A stretch of 64,000 nucleotides of DNA, taken from the NCBI GenBank assembly GCA_022559985.1, contig JAFJTR010000091.1, positions 53,713 through 117,712 of the forward strand, in the 5' to 3' direction. Positions within the stretch are counted from its first letter, which is position 1. Each line of letters begins with the position of its first letter. The DNA is from Parastagonospora avenae f. sp. tritici 18332-5. Lineage: Eukaryota > Ascomycota > Dothideomycetes > Pleosporales > Phaeosphaeriaceae. Shown here one piece after another: positions 24,581 to 35,224 of the stretch. Under the pieces are notes generated by a model. It worked only from the letters and a program-made list of their open reading frames with translations, was not told where the DNA came from and made no database searches. The translations under genes and the position numbers were made by a program.

Positions 24581-25835
24581 ATGCCGTCGCCTGGGAACAG
24601 CATCAACAGCGACAATCGCGGTCCGGCGATTGATATCGCAGTGTGGATTTGCTTCATTCTGTGCGCGCTTTCTATTGTTGCAAAGGTATGGACAAAGTTG
24701 GGTCGGCGTGGGCAGAAGATCCACGCTAGAAACCTACAGCTCGATGATTCTCTCCTCATGCTGTCACTTGTAAGTATTCTCACTGGTGAGGACATGACCG
24801 GCTCTTCCTTTGCTAATGAATCTTAGTTATCATTAGGAGCATATAGTGTGACGGTATCGCAACAGGTAAAGGCAGGACTTGGGAAGCATTTAGAGAGCCT
24901 GAGTGACAGAGACGTTGCGAGATACGAGAAGGCAAGTATGGAGCTGGGAGTCTCCATGAAGACCCTGCTAACTTTACACCAGATCGAATATGCTTCCTAC
25001 TTTTTCTACGTCGCCACGATATTTCTGGCAAATGCAACAGGAGTTGTGTTTGGGTTAATGCTCGAGCCAGCCTTGACACTTTTGCGAATCCTACAGGGTT
25101 TGATGGTATGGAACTCTCTATGGTTTTTGTAAGCACAGTTAATCTGTTTTTTGGACTAAATTGACTGAATCAATACTCAGGGCATCTACGCTGGCCACCG
25201 CTTTCCAGTGCGACACTCCTGCGCCATGGCGATCTATCCAAGGCCAATGCTTCGATCGAGCAGCTTTCTGGGCCATTATTGACATCATAAACATGACGAC
25301 CAACATATGCCTGGCCGTAGTGCTTTGTCGTATAGTGATCATCCTTCAAATGTCACGCACACGATATTTTCTGTTGGCCCTCTTTTCATCGAGATTTTTG
25401 TATGCGGTCCGGTTTCATTCATTTTTTAAATCGGCTGACACATATTGCAGACTCGCTGTCCCTGCCGCATTCAAGGTGTTCTTCCTCTTCCGAGAGCGCC
25501 ACTCGGAGCAACGCGATCCAACATCAAGTAGCGTCGACATTGTTATATCATCTGTTTTAGTAGCCACGACGACCGTTATGGCGACAACTTGGCCTTTCAT
25601 GAACCCAGTCATGGGGCATCTACAGCCAGGTTGGTCAACGGGAGCTGTGAGACTGAGTGCACAAACTACTTCTGGGAAAGCAACAAGAGCGAGTGATTCT
25701 GGCGCGACACAATCGACAGCAAAGTACGTAGCGCGACTGAGAGATCCCGAGGTCTCTGATACCACGTTGATTTCTGGTGAGGAGTATCAGAATGGACAGC
25801 AATCCGGTAACAGATGGAGATGGTTAAGACACTGA
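24581..25835 (+). CDS. Fungal rhodopsin-like seven-helix membrane protein
   Basis: Five exons (24581-24769, 24827-24931, 24983-25128, 25181-25399, 25451-25835) give 347 residues with seven hydrophobic segments, beginning IDIAVWICFILCALSIVAKV and LQLDDSLLMLSL, and ending VMATTWPFMNPV before a polar Ser/Thr-rich tail. This is the layout of the Pezizomycotina 'rhodopsin domain' integral membrane family, whose molecular function is largely unknown; it is not a retinal opsin. The second intron (24932-24982, 51 nt) has a GC donor, AAG|GCAAGT, with a TGCTAAC branch; it is stop-free and in frame, so a naive reading retains it. The fourth intron (51 nt) is also in frame. Start 24581 was chosen; 24521 is an alternative. 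Confidence 0.78.
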
Positions 25836-26429
25836 GTCCCGGGATGATTGGGAAATGGAAAAGAGCTCTAGAAACTAGGAACATATCTACGAGAAGTTAC
25901 AGATCAGCAATCGCAAAGAAGGCGACTGGAACTTTGCGATTCTGACGGAAAGACCATGCTGCGTGCCTCATCTTCCATACTATCACTACCGAGTCGCGTC
26001 TGAGACGTTCCGCAGACTATGTATCGTGATGCATTTCGACCAAGCACATGGTCACAACCCGACGTATATCCGATATCGTTGAGAAGCAGCGAAAGAGCCA
26101 ACGAAGACAAAGTGTGCGCAGTAACATCAAAGAATTATCGCATCGAACTGTCACTGGAAGCCAATTGCACACATCGGATACAGCCCCAAGTTTCCAAGCC
26201 ACAAGCGCGCCACCACTCTACCCATCCCACGATCGAGAACCCGCCTATACAGTCTGTCAAGCAAAAGAATCCAACGGTGTTCAAGTACATAGAGTTAAGG
26301 TTCTACGACGCGGCCCGCCTCTGCCAGCATGTACATGGTTCTATAAATCTCCTTAGGTCGCATGTGCACTTCTTGTAACATCACATATACCCTTCCTTAT
26401 CTAGGTAGACGACTTGCTAAGGCAGCACA
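25836..26429. other. Spacer
   Basis: About 600 bases. Overlapping short frames around 26019-26378 carry no motif. Nothing supported. Confidence 0.5.
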
Positions 26430-26768
26430 TTGTCATACTCATTGGAAGCAATAGCATACGATGAGGCTACCGCACCTCAAGTAACGTACAGCGAAGGACC
26501 GGAAGTATACCACCCTCAACCGTATCAGGATCAACCTCAGCCCCACACACAAACACAACACAACGGACTTGCCGCTCATTCTCACTCAACACACGAGATT
26601 ACAAAAGAAAAGCGTATCCTTGGCTTTCGATGTTCAACCTTCTGGTTGGCATTGCTTCTACTCGTCGTCATCATCGTAGCAGCCATAGGTGGAGGCGTCG
26701 GTGGCTCGCTCGCCGTGAAAAACGCAAAGTCGGAGTCCCTACTCAAGACATGTCCCTCAACACACTAA
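26430..26768 (+). pseudogene. Start-less fragment of a single-span membrane protein
   Basis: An open frame reads SYSLEAIAYDEATAPQVTYS, a Gln/His/Pro-rich stretch, KEKRILGFRCSTFWLALLLL and a Gly-rich end of the span (AIGGGVGGSLA), then stops after KTCPSTH. The arrangement of polar N-terminus, FW-type hydrophobic segment and GGGVGG is familiar from larger fungal type II membrane proteins of unknown function, which continue with an extracellular part. Here there is no ATG: the frame opens with TTG where ATG would be expected, a stop lies four codons upstream, and the extracellular part is missing. It may be a truncated relic, or an upstream exon may have been missed. Confidence 0.5.
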
Positions 26769-27041
26769 CAAAAGCCCCAACTAGTTCCAATTGCACACCC
26801 ATCTCCTACCTAGCCCATTCAATGAGTCTTGCGTATATAGTAGCCAGATGTGCTGATGGTAGATGATCAGGAGTCTTCTGCTGGCCTTGTCACATGCTTT
26901 CGCACACGAATCTCACTGAATTCGGCTTACTTAGAAGCTCCTCGTCTCCCAAAATGCTCTATGTGACCATACAGTGCCCCATGAGACACTCAAAATATCA
27001 TCAATCATCTCCTCCTCTCCAACCCATCTCCAAGCATCCCA

Positions 27042-28253
27042 TCAGACTTCCCACCCCATCTCCACCGTATTCTGCCAATCCGTCAAAGGAAGAACAGCGT
27101 CACTCAAAAAATTCATCCTCCCACCCTCATACTGGCCCTCTTCTTGCTCCATATTCCTAATCCGCATCATATCGTCCATCCCCAGCTCATTCTCCTCGGA
27201 CGCTGCCTCATTGCGCTTTGCCCGATAGCTTGAACTTATGATGCTCCCCTCGCCATATCGATATAGCAAAAGAGTCGAGTGCGCCACCACTTCTCCAGAC
27301 GGTTCCGCGAAATCTGTGCCCGGCGGCTGTACCAAAGTCTTCGTGAGCACTTCAGCAAACACGCCTTCCATTGCGCCCTCGCCAGCGAAGACAACTTCGT
27401 CCACCCCACGGATACCAAGCAGTGCCTTGGCGACGAGCCGCTCGGTACTAGTGACCTTGTACGAGAGCTCTGCCTTCTCTAGTTTGGTTAAGGGCGTGTT
27501 TGGATCAGGCTTGAATTGCCTTTTCTGCTGCTTCTTCTTCTCCTGGTGCGGACCGAAGGCAGCAAGTCTTCGTAGCAAGTCATGTGCGGGGTATTCGACC
27601 GATTTGAGGGCAGAGGAAAGAGCAGGTGAAGCTAGGTTGTAGTTGTAACGCGTGTACAGCCATTCTCCCTCTACCACTAGCCTGATAGTTTCGAAGTGGT
27701 GGAGATTGGTCCCGTCAAGCCTTGGGTGAAGTTGGTTTAGAGCCATGGACAGATGAATATCGGCGTACTCGTCGTTCTTGCTTGCGTCTAGATGGATTTC
27801 CATGACGCGTTGTTGTGCTGGTACTCCGTTGTTCTCCTGGACCGAAGCCACGAACAGTTTGAAGTCCTTCACGCCACGGAGAACGGTGTGCCCGGGCGGG
27901 CAGAGGCGCTTTGAGACCTCAAGCTCCTGAGTGGGCGATGATTTGGCTGGAGTGACCACTTGACTTCGTGCCTTTCTCTTTCGCTTTTGTACAGGCTGCA
28001 AAGCGACGCTCCTGTCTTCGTCTGCCCGATGCTCCTCTTCTGCTTCGATGCCTACTGGCGTCTCTTCCCCTTTCTGGGCTTTGACGGCCCGAGACAACCT
28101 TAGCCGAGTGCGCGCAGCGCTCTCTCGTTTTACAGCTGTTTTAGGCTCAAAGCTGGCCATATTACGCGGGCGTACTGCATCATTGTTCTCGCTCTGGTCG
28201 ATAGAGGACCTAGGCTGCCGGCCGCTCTTGTCAGTCTTCAATGCAGGTGTCAT
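27042..28253 (-). CDS. Conserved-type protein of unknown function
   Basis: A single-exon frame of 403 residues. I do not recognise it. Seen: a basic, disordered first third with a nuclear-localisation-like cluster (QKRKRKARSQ); a mixed folded middle (GHTVLRGVKDFKLFVASVQE, VMEIHLDASKNDEYADIHLS, LRLVVEGEWLY-like strands); a lysine-rich loop EKKKQQKRQFKP; and an acidic C-terminal part with GMDDMMRIRNMEQEEGQYEGG. The composition would fit a nuclear protein, but no enzyme motif is visible. The reading frame is long, with codon use like that of neighbouring genes, so a real gene is likely. Confidence 0.75.
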   Translation of the reverse strand: MTPALKTDKSGRQPRSSIDQSENNDAVRPRNMASFEPKTAVKRESAARTRLRLSRAVKAQKGEETPVGIEAEEEHRADEDRSVALQPVQKRKRKARSQVVTPAKSSPTQELEVSKRLCPPGHTVLRGVKDFKLFVASVQENNGVPAQQRVMEIHLDASKNDEYADIHLSMALNQLHPRLDGTNLHHFETIRLVVEGEWLYTRYNYNLASPALSSALKSVEYPAHDLLRRLAAFGPHQEKKKQQKRQFKPDPNTPLTKLEKAELSYKVTSTERLVAKALLGIRGVDEVVFAGEGAMEGVFAEVLTKTLVQPPGTDFAEPSGEVVAHSTLLLYRYGEGSIISSSYRAKRNEAASEENELGMDDMMRIRNMEQEEGQYEGGRMNFLSDAVLPLTDWQNTVEMGWEV

Positions 28254-28582
28254 GTTCTACTTGGTATTGTGGTTGCGTCGATTTGGCGTAGATCAAGGAG
28301 AAATGTTGTTGGAGGATGTTGGGTGGCGGTGCATAAGCTAGGAGGACGAGGTGAAGAGCAGGTAAATACGAGTGAGTGGTCGCAGGTGACTTCACGAGCC
28401 TTCTCCCCAACAGTAGCGAGGTCACTATGTCAACAGATGACATGAATATACGGCTTGAATATTACTAATGTGGGCCGAGTATACTAGTAAACCAGCATCG
28501 CTCAAGCACTCCGCAAAGGTTTCAAATCTGATTGTGATACTCCAAACGCTATGCGATTGGACTCTTCTTTCCAGCAAAATTC
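28254..28582. other. Spacer
   Basis: 329 bases between the start of the 27042-28253 gene and the 3' end of the next minus-strand gene. Nothing recognised. Confidence 0.5.
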
Positions 28583-30289
28583 CTAGAAGCTTCCGCGGTC
28601 ACCCCTAGATGGCGCGCCGGCCTTCTCATATGCCCTCCACCACAATGCTAAATTCGCTGCAACCAAGAGATCCATCATCTTTAAGCCTTCGTCCTCTACG
28701 ATTAGCTTCCCCAGTTTCGCCTGCTTCCCACCAAATCCTCCACCTGCGAACTCTTGCCCCAAAGATAGGTCCAAACGATCCATAGACCTCCTAGCATCTT
28801 CCACCTCGTCCCGGTTGACGGACAGCGACGAATTGTTGCGACTGTGCCGACCACGATGGAAGAATGATGACCGCTTCGACTCCTCCTCCCCCCTGGGAGT
28901 TACGGGTATGGATCTACTTGGCAAGTTGAATCGAAGTTCACTGACAGGCATGGCTGCTGGCAGTGCTCTTTGCAGACCAGGAATGATATGCCGACACTGC
29001 CAATATGTTAGCTTGAGGGAGTGGAAGTCCGGCATTGACGCTTACCTTCAAGGTACCACCACCGGCACTAGTAGTAAATTCGCATCGACCATTCCATGGA
29101 CTTGTGAAAGCATAGCCACGGAAGCTCGTTGGTCTATCTGATATCTGTATAGTGCTATAGGTTTGATCGTCGCGAGTTAGAAATGAAGGCGATGCCGCGG
29201 GCCTATTGTCAAACGAGTAGCTGTCTCTTGATGCATCATAGCTGCCTCTTGAATCTGGACGCCCCGAGTTGAAGTCATGTGAACTATTCTTCCGGTGCCC
29301 AAAGCCGCCACTAGCATACTGCGAACCCTCCATCCAGAGGCGCCGTCGGAACGTATTCGAGCTATCGGTCGCTGTTTCTGATATTTCTGATATGCATGAG
29401 TGCGATGAGGTCGCTGTCTGATCAGGTCGAGCAGACGTATCGCTGGGACGACTTGGTAACGGTGGCCTGTCAGCATTCTCTGATTGTAAGAACTTGGAGT
29501 AGCCCGGGTTTGTCACGTCAATGTACATGGGTGCCCCGATCTTCTTTTTGACTGCTGAATCGTTGAGAGTTGACGACGAAATTTCAGCAATAGGGGGATC
29601 CTCAATCCTTGCGACATTCCACTGAGCGCCAGAAGCAGGGTCTCGTCGGATGAGAGTGAGTGATGTGCCCATTGGACGAGCTCTTTCAGGAGACCGATTG
29701 GAAGGGAGCGCTGGGCGCATATTTTCCGCTTTATATCGTGAGCTTTCGAGAGATTGTCTCGGATCCAGATTTGGAGTTAGCATGCCCGATTGTCGAGAGT
29801 AGTTGCCCGCGCTCACGTTCTGTCGACTTCCGTAGTTCGCGATGGGCGCAAGAGTACCAAGCACAGGTTTCCGTTGAGGGACACCGGTTGCGCCAGGGAC
29901 AGCCTTCCTTGGGACTGTTGACAGAGGAGGAGGATCCAGACCCAATGGTTGTGGGTTCCGGTAGTCAGGCACCTGGAACTCGGGAGGGGCAACGAGGTCT
30001 GCATCTTCTGGCTGCTCGACATGCAAGTAGTACAACGAACTTGTAATGTCTTCCACAGTGACCACCTTTTGTCTAGGTTTCATGGGCGAGAGGAACACAT
30101 CTGGATCGTAATCAGAATACAACCGAGCAGACGCGGGGCAGCCTTACCTTTGCTGCCGGGAACGCGCGCGATATAGAGGACAAGCGGATCATTCCTCACA
30201 TGCGTCGGGTTACGTGGGTATGCAGGCGGATTGGAAGCAAGTGCGGTGATCGATGACAAGGACCTGGCCTCCACGGCGGGAGTAGACAT
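28583..30289 (-). CDS. Conserved Pezizomycotina protein of unknown function
   Basis: Three exons on the minus strand (30289-30148, 30100-29046, 28996-28583) give 536 residues. Seen: a short conserved start (RNDPLVLYIARVPGSKDVFL, SPMKPRQKVVTVEDITSSLY); a long disordered middle; islands such as TSLTLIRRDPASGAQWNVAR, PMYIDVTNPGYSKFL and RRLWMEGSQYASGGFGHRK; then RGYAFTSPWNGRCEFTTSAG with GTLKCRHIIPG across the last splice. These islands look like a conserved filamentous-fungal family that I know only as uncharacterised. The introns are 47 and 49 nt. No catalytic motif or membrane segment is visible. Function is not assigned. Confidence 0.77.
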
Positions 30290-30869
30290 CGGGGAGAGGA
30301 ATGAAGCTAATACGGCAGGCGAAAAAGAATGAAGAAATGGTCGCTACTTAGGCTTGTGATAATGGTTGCTATGAAGGGTTGTTTGCTGTCCACGCGGGGA
30401 TCTTGTTCAAGCTATACATGTATGGGGCAAGGCGAAGCTGAGATTATGCTTGCCTTTGCGTGGCTGTGCATACGCGTCTTTTCGCCCACGGTGCCGGACT
30501 ATGTTATTCAGCGAAGGAAACGCGCCGTGCCTGCTGTATATTGCGAGATGGACAAGTCTGACAGCCAGGCACCGGTATTCATAGGGTAGACCAAGGCGGT
30601 CAAATACGTGCAGTGCTGGGTGGGCACGCGAGCGACGTCAGAGAGCGGTGGTCGGGGTGGCGGCGTCCTATTGGTCCGTGTCCTGGTGGTGTGGAAAGTC
30701 GTTCGGGGTCTGCCTTTAGCGCGAAAGTGAGATTTCCTTAGCCAAGATTTCGACCTCGATTTTCACGAAGCCGCACACGACACACCCGTCGCGACGCCCT
30801 CACCCACGCCCAATCCTCGTAGGTGCGATCGTATTCGACTAGTTACTGTTGTTGTCGGATAGCTTCAAT
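30290..30869. promoter_or_regulatory. Divergent spacer
   Basis: 580 bases between the divergently transcribed unknown gene (minus) and SURF6/Rrp14 (plus). It contains the promoters of both. No specific site is claimed. Confidence 0.4.
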
Positions 30870-32542
30870 ATGGGCGACACACTCGAGGTATGCACAAGGA
30901 AGGCGCTGCCCGCACTGTTCTTGCCGCTAACTGTGAGCTCCAGGAGCGCTTGAAGAGCCATGCTCGGGCATTCGAGGGACTGATGTCCCTCATCCCAGCC
31001 AAGGACTACTATGGAAAGGATGAGAGCATCACTAGTGTTAGTTTCACCTCACTGCGTGGGGTCGACCTCTCGCTGACACCACGGCTCTAGACCCAATGGC
31101 AAAAGAAGAAGAAGCAGACCACCGAGGAACGCGCAGCCGCAAAGCGAGCGAAGCTAGACCCGTCCTCACACAAATCAGCGAAAGATGTCATGGACGAAAA
31201 TGCGCTGAAGCGAAAGCGCGAGCTCGAAGGCGACGTGTCGGCGGCTGAGTCGTCAGATCTTGATATGGATATCGAGAAGGAGAAGCCCCTAGAAGGCATC
31301 AAGAAGGTGAAGAAGCAGAAGACCAAGGCACCCGAGCCAGAGGAAGATGACGATGCCGAGGTTGACGCCACCGAAGCGCCAAAGTTAACGAAGGCGGAGC
31401 AGAAGAATGCAGCAAAGGCCGAGAAGCGAAGAGAGAAAAGGAAGGAGAAGCAGACAAAGAACAAGCAAAAAGAAGAGAACAAGAAGTCGCAGGGAGCCGA
31501 GTTCAGTAAGGGCTTGACAAAGCCAGAGGAGCCAGAGGACGAGGTCGACGAAGATGGAGACAGTGACAATTACGATGACCCAGAAAATCCCGAGGACCGC
31601 ATGCAGAATCTCGATGTCAGTGGTCTTGTCGAAGAGGGTCAGTCAACCGCTCCCTCCACCACTACAAATTCCAATTCCTCTACAGCGTCTGTTGCATCTG
31701 CCGCCTCTTCATCGTCCTCAATTCCTCCTTCTACAGATGCGCCACAAGAAAAGAAACAGAAGAAGCCACTCCAAATCGACGACGAAAGCCGAGCACTTTT
31801 CCAAGCGCGCTTGACTGCAAAACTTGAAGCTATGCGTGCATCGCGCAAAGCTGATGGGCCAGACGGCCGTCCAGCGAGGAACCGTCACGAGCTGATTGAA
31901 GCACGGCGGAAGAAAGAAGCAGAGCGGAGAGCGGCGAAGAAGGCCAGCCGTGTGACTGAGAAGGAGGATGAGGCACGCCAGAAAGCAGAGGAACAGCTAG
32001 CACGCATAAGAGGCGGGTCCGGCTCACCGTCAATCTTCCCTGCACGGTCGCCAGAAGCCGAGCGCAACTTCAACTTTGGTAAAGTCGCGTGGCAAGACGG
32101 TCAACAACTCGAGAGCAGTCTTTCTAGATTCCAAGAATCGAAGAAGAGGAAGGGCAAGTCGGACGCAAAGACTGCCCTGGAGGCTGCACAGAAGAAGCAA
32201 GCACGCATCAATGGCCTCGACGAGACGAAGCGAAAGGATATTCAAGAGAAGGACCTTTGGCTAGCAGCCAAGAAGCGAGCACAGGGTGAAAAGGTCTTTG
32301 ACGACGTCAATCTCCTAAAGAAGACACTTAAGCGCCAGGAGAAGCAAAAGTCTAAGAGCAAGCAGGAGTGGAAGGAGAGGTTAACGAACGTGCAAGAGGG
32401 CAAGGAGAAGAGGCAAAAGAAACGCGAGGAGAACCTCAAGAAGCGGAGAGACGAGAAGGGCCAGAAGGGCAAGAAGAAGGTCAAGAAGCCTGGTAAGAAG
32501 GTCAAGCGTCCAGGTTTCGAGGGCACGTTCAAAGCGAGGTAA
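30870..32542 (+). CDS. RRP14: SURF6/Rrp14 ribosome-biogenesis protein
   Basis: Exons 30870-30887 (18 nt), 30944-31036 and 31091-32542 give 520 residues. Rrp14 is a nucleolar factor for early 60S and 40S pre-rRNA processing. Seen: N-terminal RRP14 motif ERLKSHARAFEGLMSLIPAK and DYYGKDESITSTQWQKKKK across the second splice; acidic and lysine-rich disorder; then the SURF6 core with DGRPARNRHELIEARRKK, FNFGKVAWQDGQ, KRKGKSDAKTALEAAQKK and DLWLAAKKRAQGEKVFDDVN; and a very basic tail (KGKKKVKKPGKKVKRPGFEG). The first exon encodes only MGDTLE. Introns are 56 and 54 nt. Head-to-head with the preceding gene. Confidence 0.92.
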
Positions 32543-32843
32543 ACCTTTCAAACGAGCATCATAGCATGTTATCTTGCATCTCTATTTTGGCGCTCAAAAT
32601 CTGGTGGAGCATTTGGCGTTTGATACCATCGGTCGGCATCATCTCAGCGTTCGGGCGTATGTATGACTTGAATATCATAACGTCTTCTGTGATTGAAAAT
32701 TGTGCTCTAAACGCTTCAATTGTGACGACCCGTTGGAGGACGAATTGGATGACTAAATTTGCACAAATGAAATTCAGGCTTCTGCTTCGGATCTGACCAC
32801 TGTTCCTATATTTACAATCCTCGCTTCTAGTCCAGATATCTTG
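32543..32843. other. Spacer between convergent genes
   Basis: About 300 bases holding the 3' ends of SURF6/Rrp14 and of the complex I subunit gene. Nothing else seen. Confidence 0.5.
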
Positions 32844-33656
32844 TTATCTGTATGGCGCATCTGCACGGGCAGCGGCCGCGATCTCGGGCTCCCACTTGTC
32901 CCCATTCGCTAGCAGCTTCTCCTTGTTGTACAGCAGCTCTTCTCTTGACTCGGTTGCATACTCAGCATTTGGACCTGTGCCATATTAGTTGTGTGTTCAG
33001 AGGCAGTGCTCACAGTAGACTTACCCTCAACAATGGCATCGACAGGGCAGCTCTCCTGGCAAAGACCGCAGTAGATGCACTTGGTCATGTCAATGTCGTA
33101 GCGTGTGGTCCTCCTGCTGCCATCCATACGCTCCTCAGCCTCGATTGTGATGGCTTGCGCAGGGCAGATAGCTTCGCAGAGCTTGCAGGCGATGCAACGC
33201 TCTTCTCCTGTCGGGTATCGTCGAAGAGCGTGCTCGCCACGGAAGCGGGGTGAAATGGGGCCCTTCTCGAAAGGGTAGAAGATGGTGTATCTTAATGACC
33301 GTCAATCTCGAAGCTTCTCACAGAGTGCAAGCTTACGGCTCGCCATTGGCAGCTACTTACGGTGGTCGGAAAAACTGCTCCATCGACACATACATGCCAC
33401 GGAACATCTCCATGAGCAGGAAGTATTTGCCCGCGCGGTCCAATGCTCCCTCTCCTTCATCCCATCGCTTCGGCCGTGGTAACCGGAAGCCTGGCGGCGG
33501 TGGTCCAGCTGGGGTGGCGGCTCGGCGAACGGTCGTGGAGAAGAAGGCGACGGTGGCGGGTGACGGGAGGCGTCCTGACGCGAATTGCGACGACCTGAGC
33601 AGCGTCGTAGCTGAGGGACCGCGTGCCAACATCGTCAACGGCTTCATGCTGGCCAT
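32844..33656 (-). CDS. Complex I iron-sulfur subunit (TYKY / NDUFS8)
   Basis: Three exons on the minus strand (33656-33361, 33290-33025, 32974-32844) give 230 residues. The protein carries clusters N6a and N6b on the electron path of mitochondrial NADH:ubiquinone oxidoreductase. Seen: a basic, Ser/Ala-rich mitochondrial presequence (about 1-45); two ferredoxin-type 4Fe-4S motifs, CIACKLCEAICP (Cys131, 134, 137, 141) and CIYCGLCQESCP (Cys170, 173, 176, 180); and a conserved C-terminus NKEKLLANGDKWEPEIA. All eight ligands are present. Introns are 70 and 50 nt. It is head-to-head with the mitochondrial acyl carrier protein gene, another complex I component. Confidence 0.95.
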
Positions 33657-34059
33657 TGTGGGCGCTAGGAGCAAGCGGGGCGGATGTGTGGTGTTTGACG
33701 TCGGCGATGTGTGAGGCTGTTCGAAAGATGAGGTCCACAGGCCGGCGCTTTGGATTGAATGAGCGTCTATTGGCCAAGACTTCGATGACGGCAACAACGA
33801 CGAGGGTCGAAGGCGAATTCGAGATTTCCGAGGCAGACGGCTTTTGAACTTGCTAAAATATATTCCCGGCCTTTACTGTCGTCAATTGCATTCCTCTGAT
33901 GGTTGCTTGAAGATGTACAACTTCTCGATGGTGCTGTTATGTATGCTGACTAACAATAAATAACGCAGTTTGAAGTTCTACACACTCTCATCGAACATCG
34001 TCACCACCTCCCACCTCGAACTCGCCATCCAGCTTCGACCTCTCCCCCACGCCCTGAAA
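33657..34059. promoter_or_regulatory. Bidirectional spacer of two complex I genes
   Basis: 403 bases separate the start codons of the NDUFS8-type gene (minus) and the acyl carrier protein gene (plus). A shared control region would fit their common complex. No defined site is claimed. Confidence 0.45.
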
Positions 34060-34740
34060 ATGTTCCGAACCGCACTCCTCAGGTCCGCAAGGTCAGCCGT
34101 GCGCGCTGCACCACGATGCCAGGCCTCAATGGCTCGCCCCGTCGCGCGAACCTCTCTCTTCCAGCCCAAGCAGACCTCCCCCACATACTTCCAGGCTGTA
34201 CGATGCTATGCTGCGAGCGCCGGTCTCTCGAAAGACGAGGTTACCGGAAGGATAATGGACCTTCTGAAGAACTTCGATAAGGTGAGGAAGGATGCCGGAT
34301 AGTGAGATTAGGGCCATGGCTAACTTCATGCGCAGGTTCAGGACACCTCAAAGGTACCTTAAGAAAGCAAATCTACATACTCCTGCAAGGCGTGCTAATT
34401 TGATGCGACAGCTCAACGCCGAGTCTCACTTCCACAACGATCTTGGCCTCGACAGTCTCGATACGGTGGAGGTAGTCATGGCTATCGAGGAGGTTAGTCG
34501 CAGGATATAACAGTGTCGGGCGACCGCTTACACTTTCACAGGAGTTCAGCATTGAGATCCCAGACAAGCAGGCCGATGCCATCCACAGCGGTCAGTATCA
34601 CGCATAACTTAGAGCTCATTGCATACTGATGATAGTACAGTCAAGCAAGCTGTAGAGTACATCTTGGCCCAGCCCGATGGTAAGCACACTGCTCTATGTA
34701 CTTGTATGACTTAGAGCTAATTGTTATCGCAGCGCACTAG
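34060..34740 (+). CDS. Mitochondrial acyl carrier protein (complex I SDAP/NDUFAB1)
   Basis: Six exons (34060-34281, 34336-34353, 34412-34492, 34542-34590, 34641-34679, 34733-34740) give 138 residues. The protein carries acyl chains for mitochondrial type II fatty acid and lipoate synthesis and is bound to complex I. Seen: a basic presequence ending near RCYAASAG; helix 1 region DEVTGRIMDLLKNFDKV; the phosphopantetheine motif DLGLDSLD with Ser95; VVMAIEEEFSIEIPDKQADA; and VKQAVEYILAQPDAH. Exon 2 is only 18 nt (VQDTSK) and the last exon only 8 nt (Ala-His-stop split codon). Five introns of 49-58 nt in a 417-nt coding sequence is dense. Confidence 0.93.
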
Positions 34741-35224
34741 ATTGCTTCATGATGCTGGAAGCGAGAGATTCAGTGGATTTGGGAGTTGATTTGGGCCGGC
34801 TCTTCCGGTCTCGTTATATAATTCCATGCGTGTAAAACAGCCTGGGATGGCATCGTGTAAATCTCAATAGAACCATACTATCCACTTCCCAATCAATGTG
34901 CCTGCGTGAGCGAAGCATTTATTGCTCTTACTTCTCCAGGCGGGCTGAGCGTAGAGTCTTGGCATAGCCGAGTGCTCCTTCTTCCAGATAGCTGTCACAC
35001 AAACGAACATCTCGCACGTGTGCTCGTACAAAACCTCTGCGATACCCTCATAATCAGTGCACAGCCGACGTCGGTCCTCTCAACATTATTCTGCCATCGA
35101 CCTCTTACCGCAACACGGCCCCTCCGCGTATGCGCAGCCCGAGCGTCGGCATCCCTGTGCTCACCGAGAGGCGTCGCCAATAATTCCAACAAGGCAACCC
35201 GCACTCGTTCCACAACCACACGCA
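34741..35224. other. Spacer
   Basis: About 480 bases upstream of the Vps74/GOLPH3 gene, C-rich near its end as in fungal leaders. The frame runs open from 35057, but the first family-like Met is at 35225. Confidence 0.5.

Noticed and set aside
25129..25180. Using GTATGG near 25106 as donor in the rhodopsin-like gene
   Set aside because: It breaks phase with the next exon; GTAAGC at 25129 keeps phase and the family sequence.
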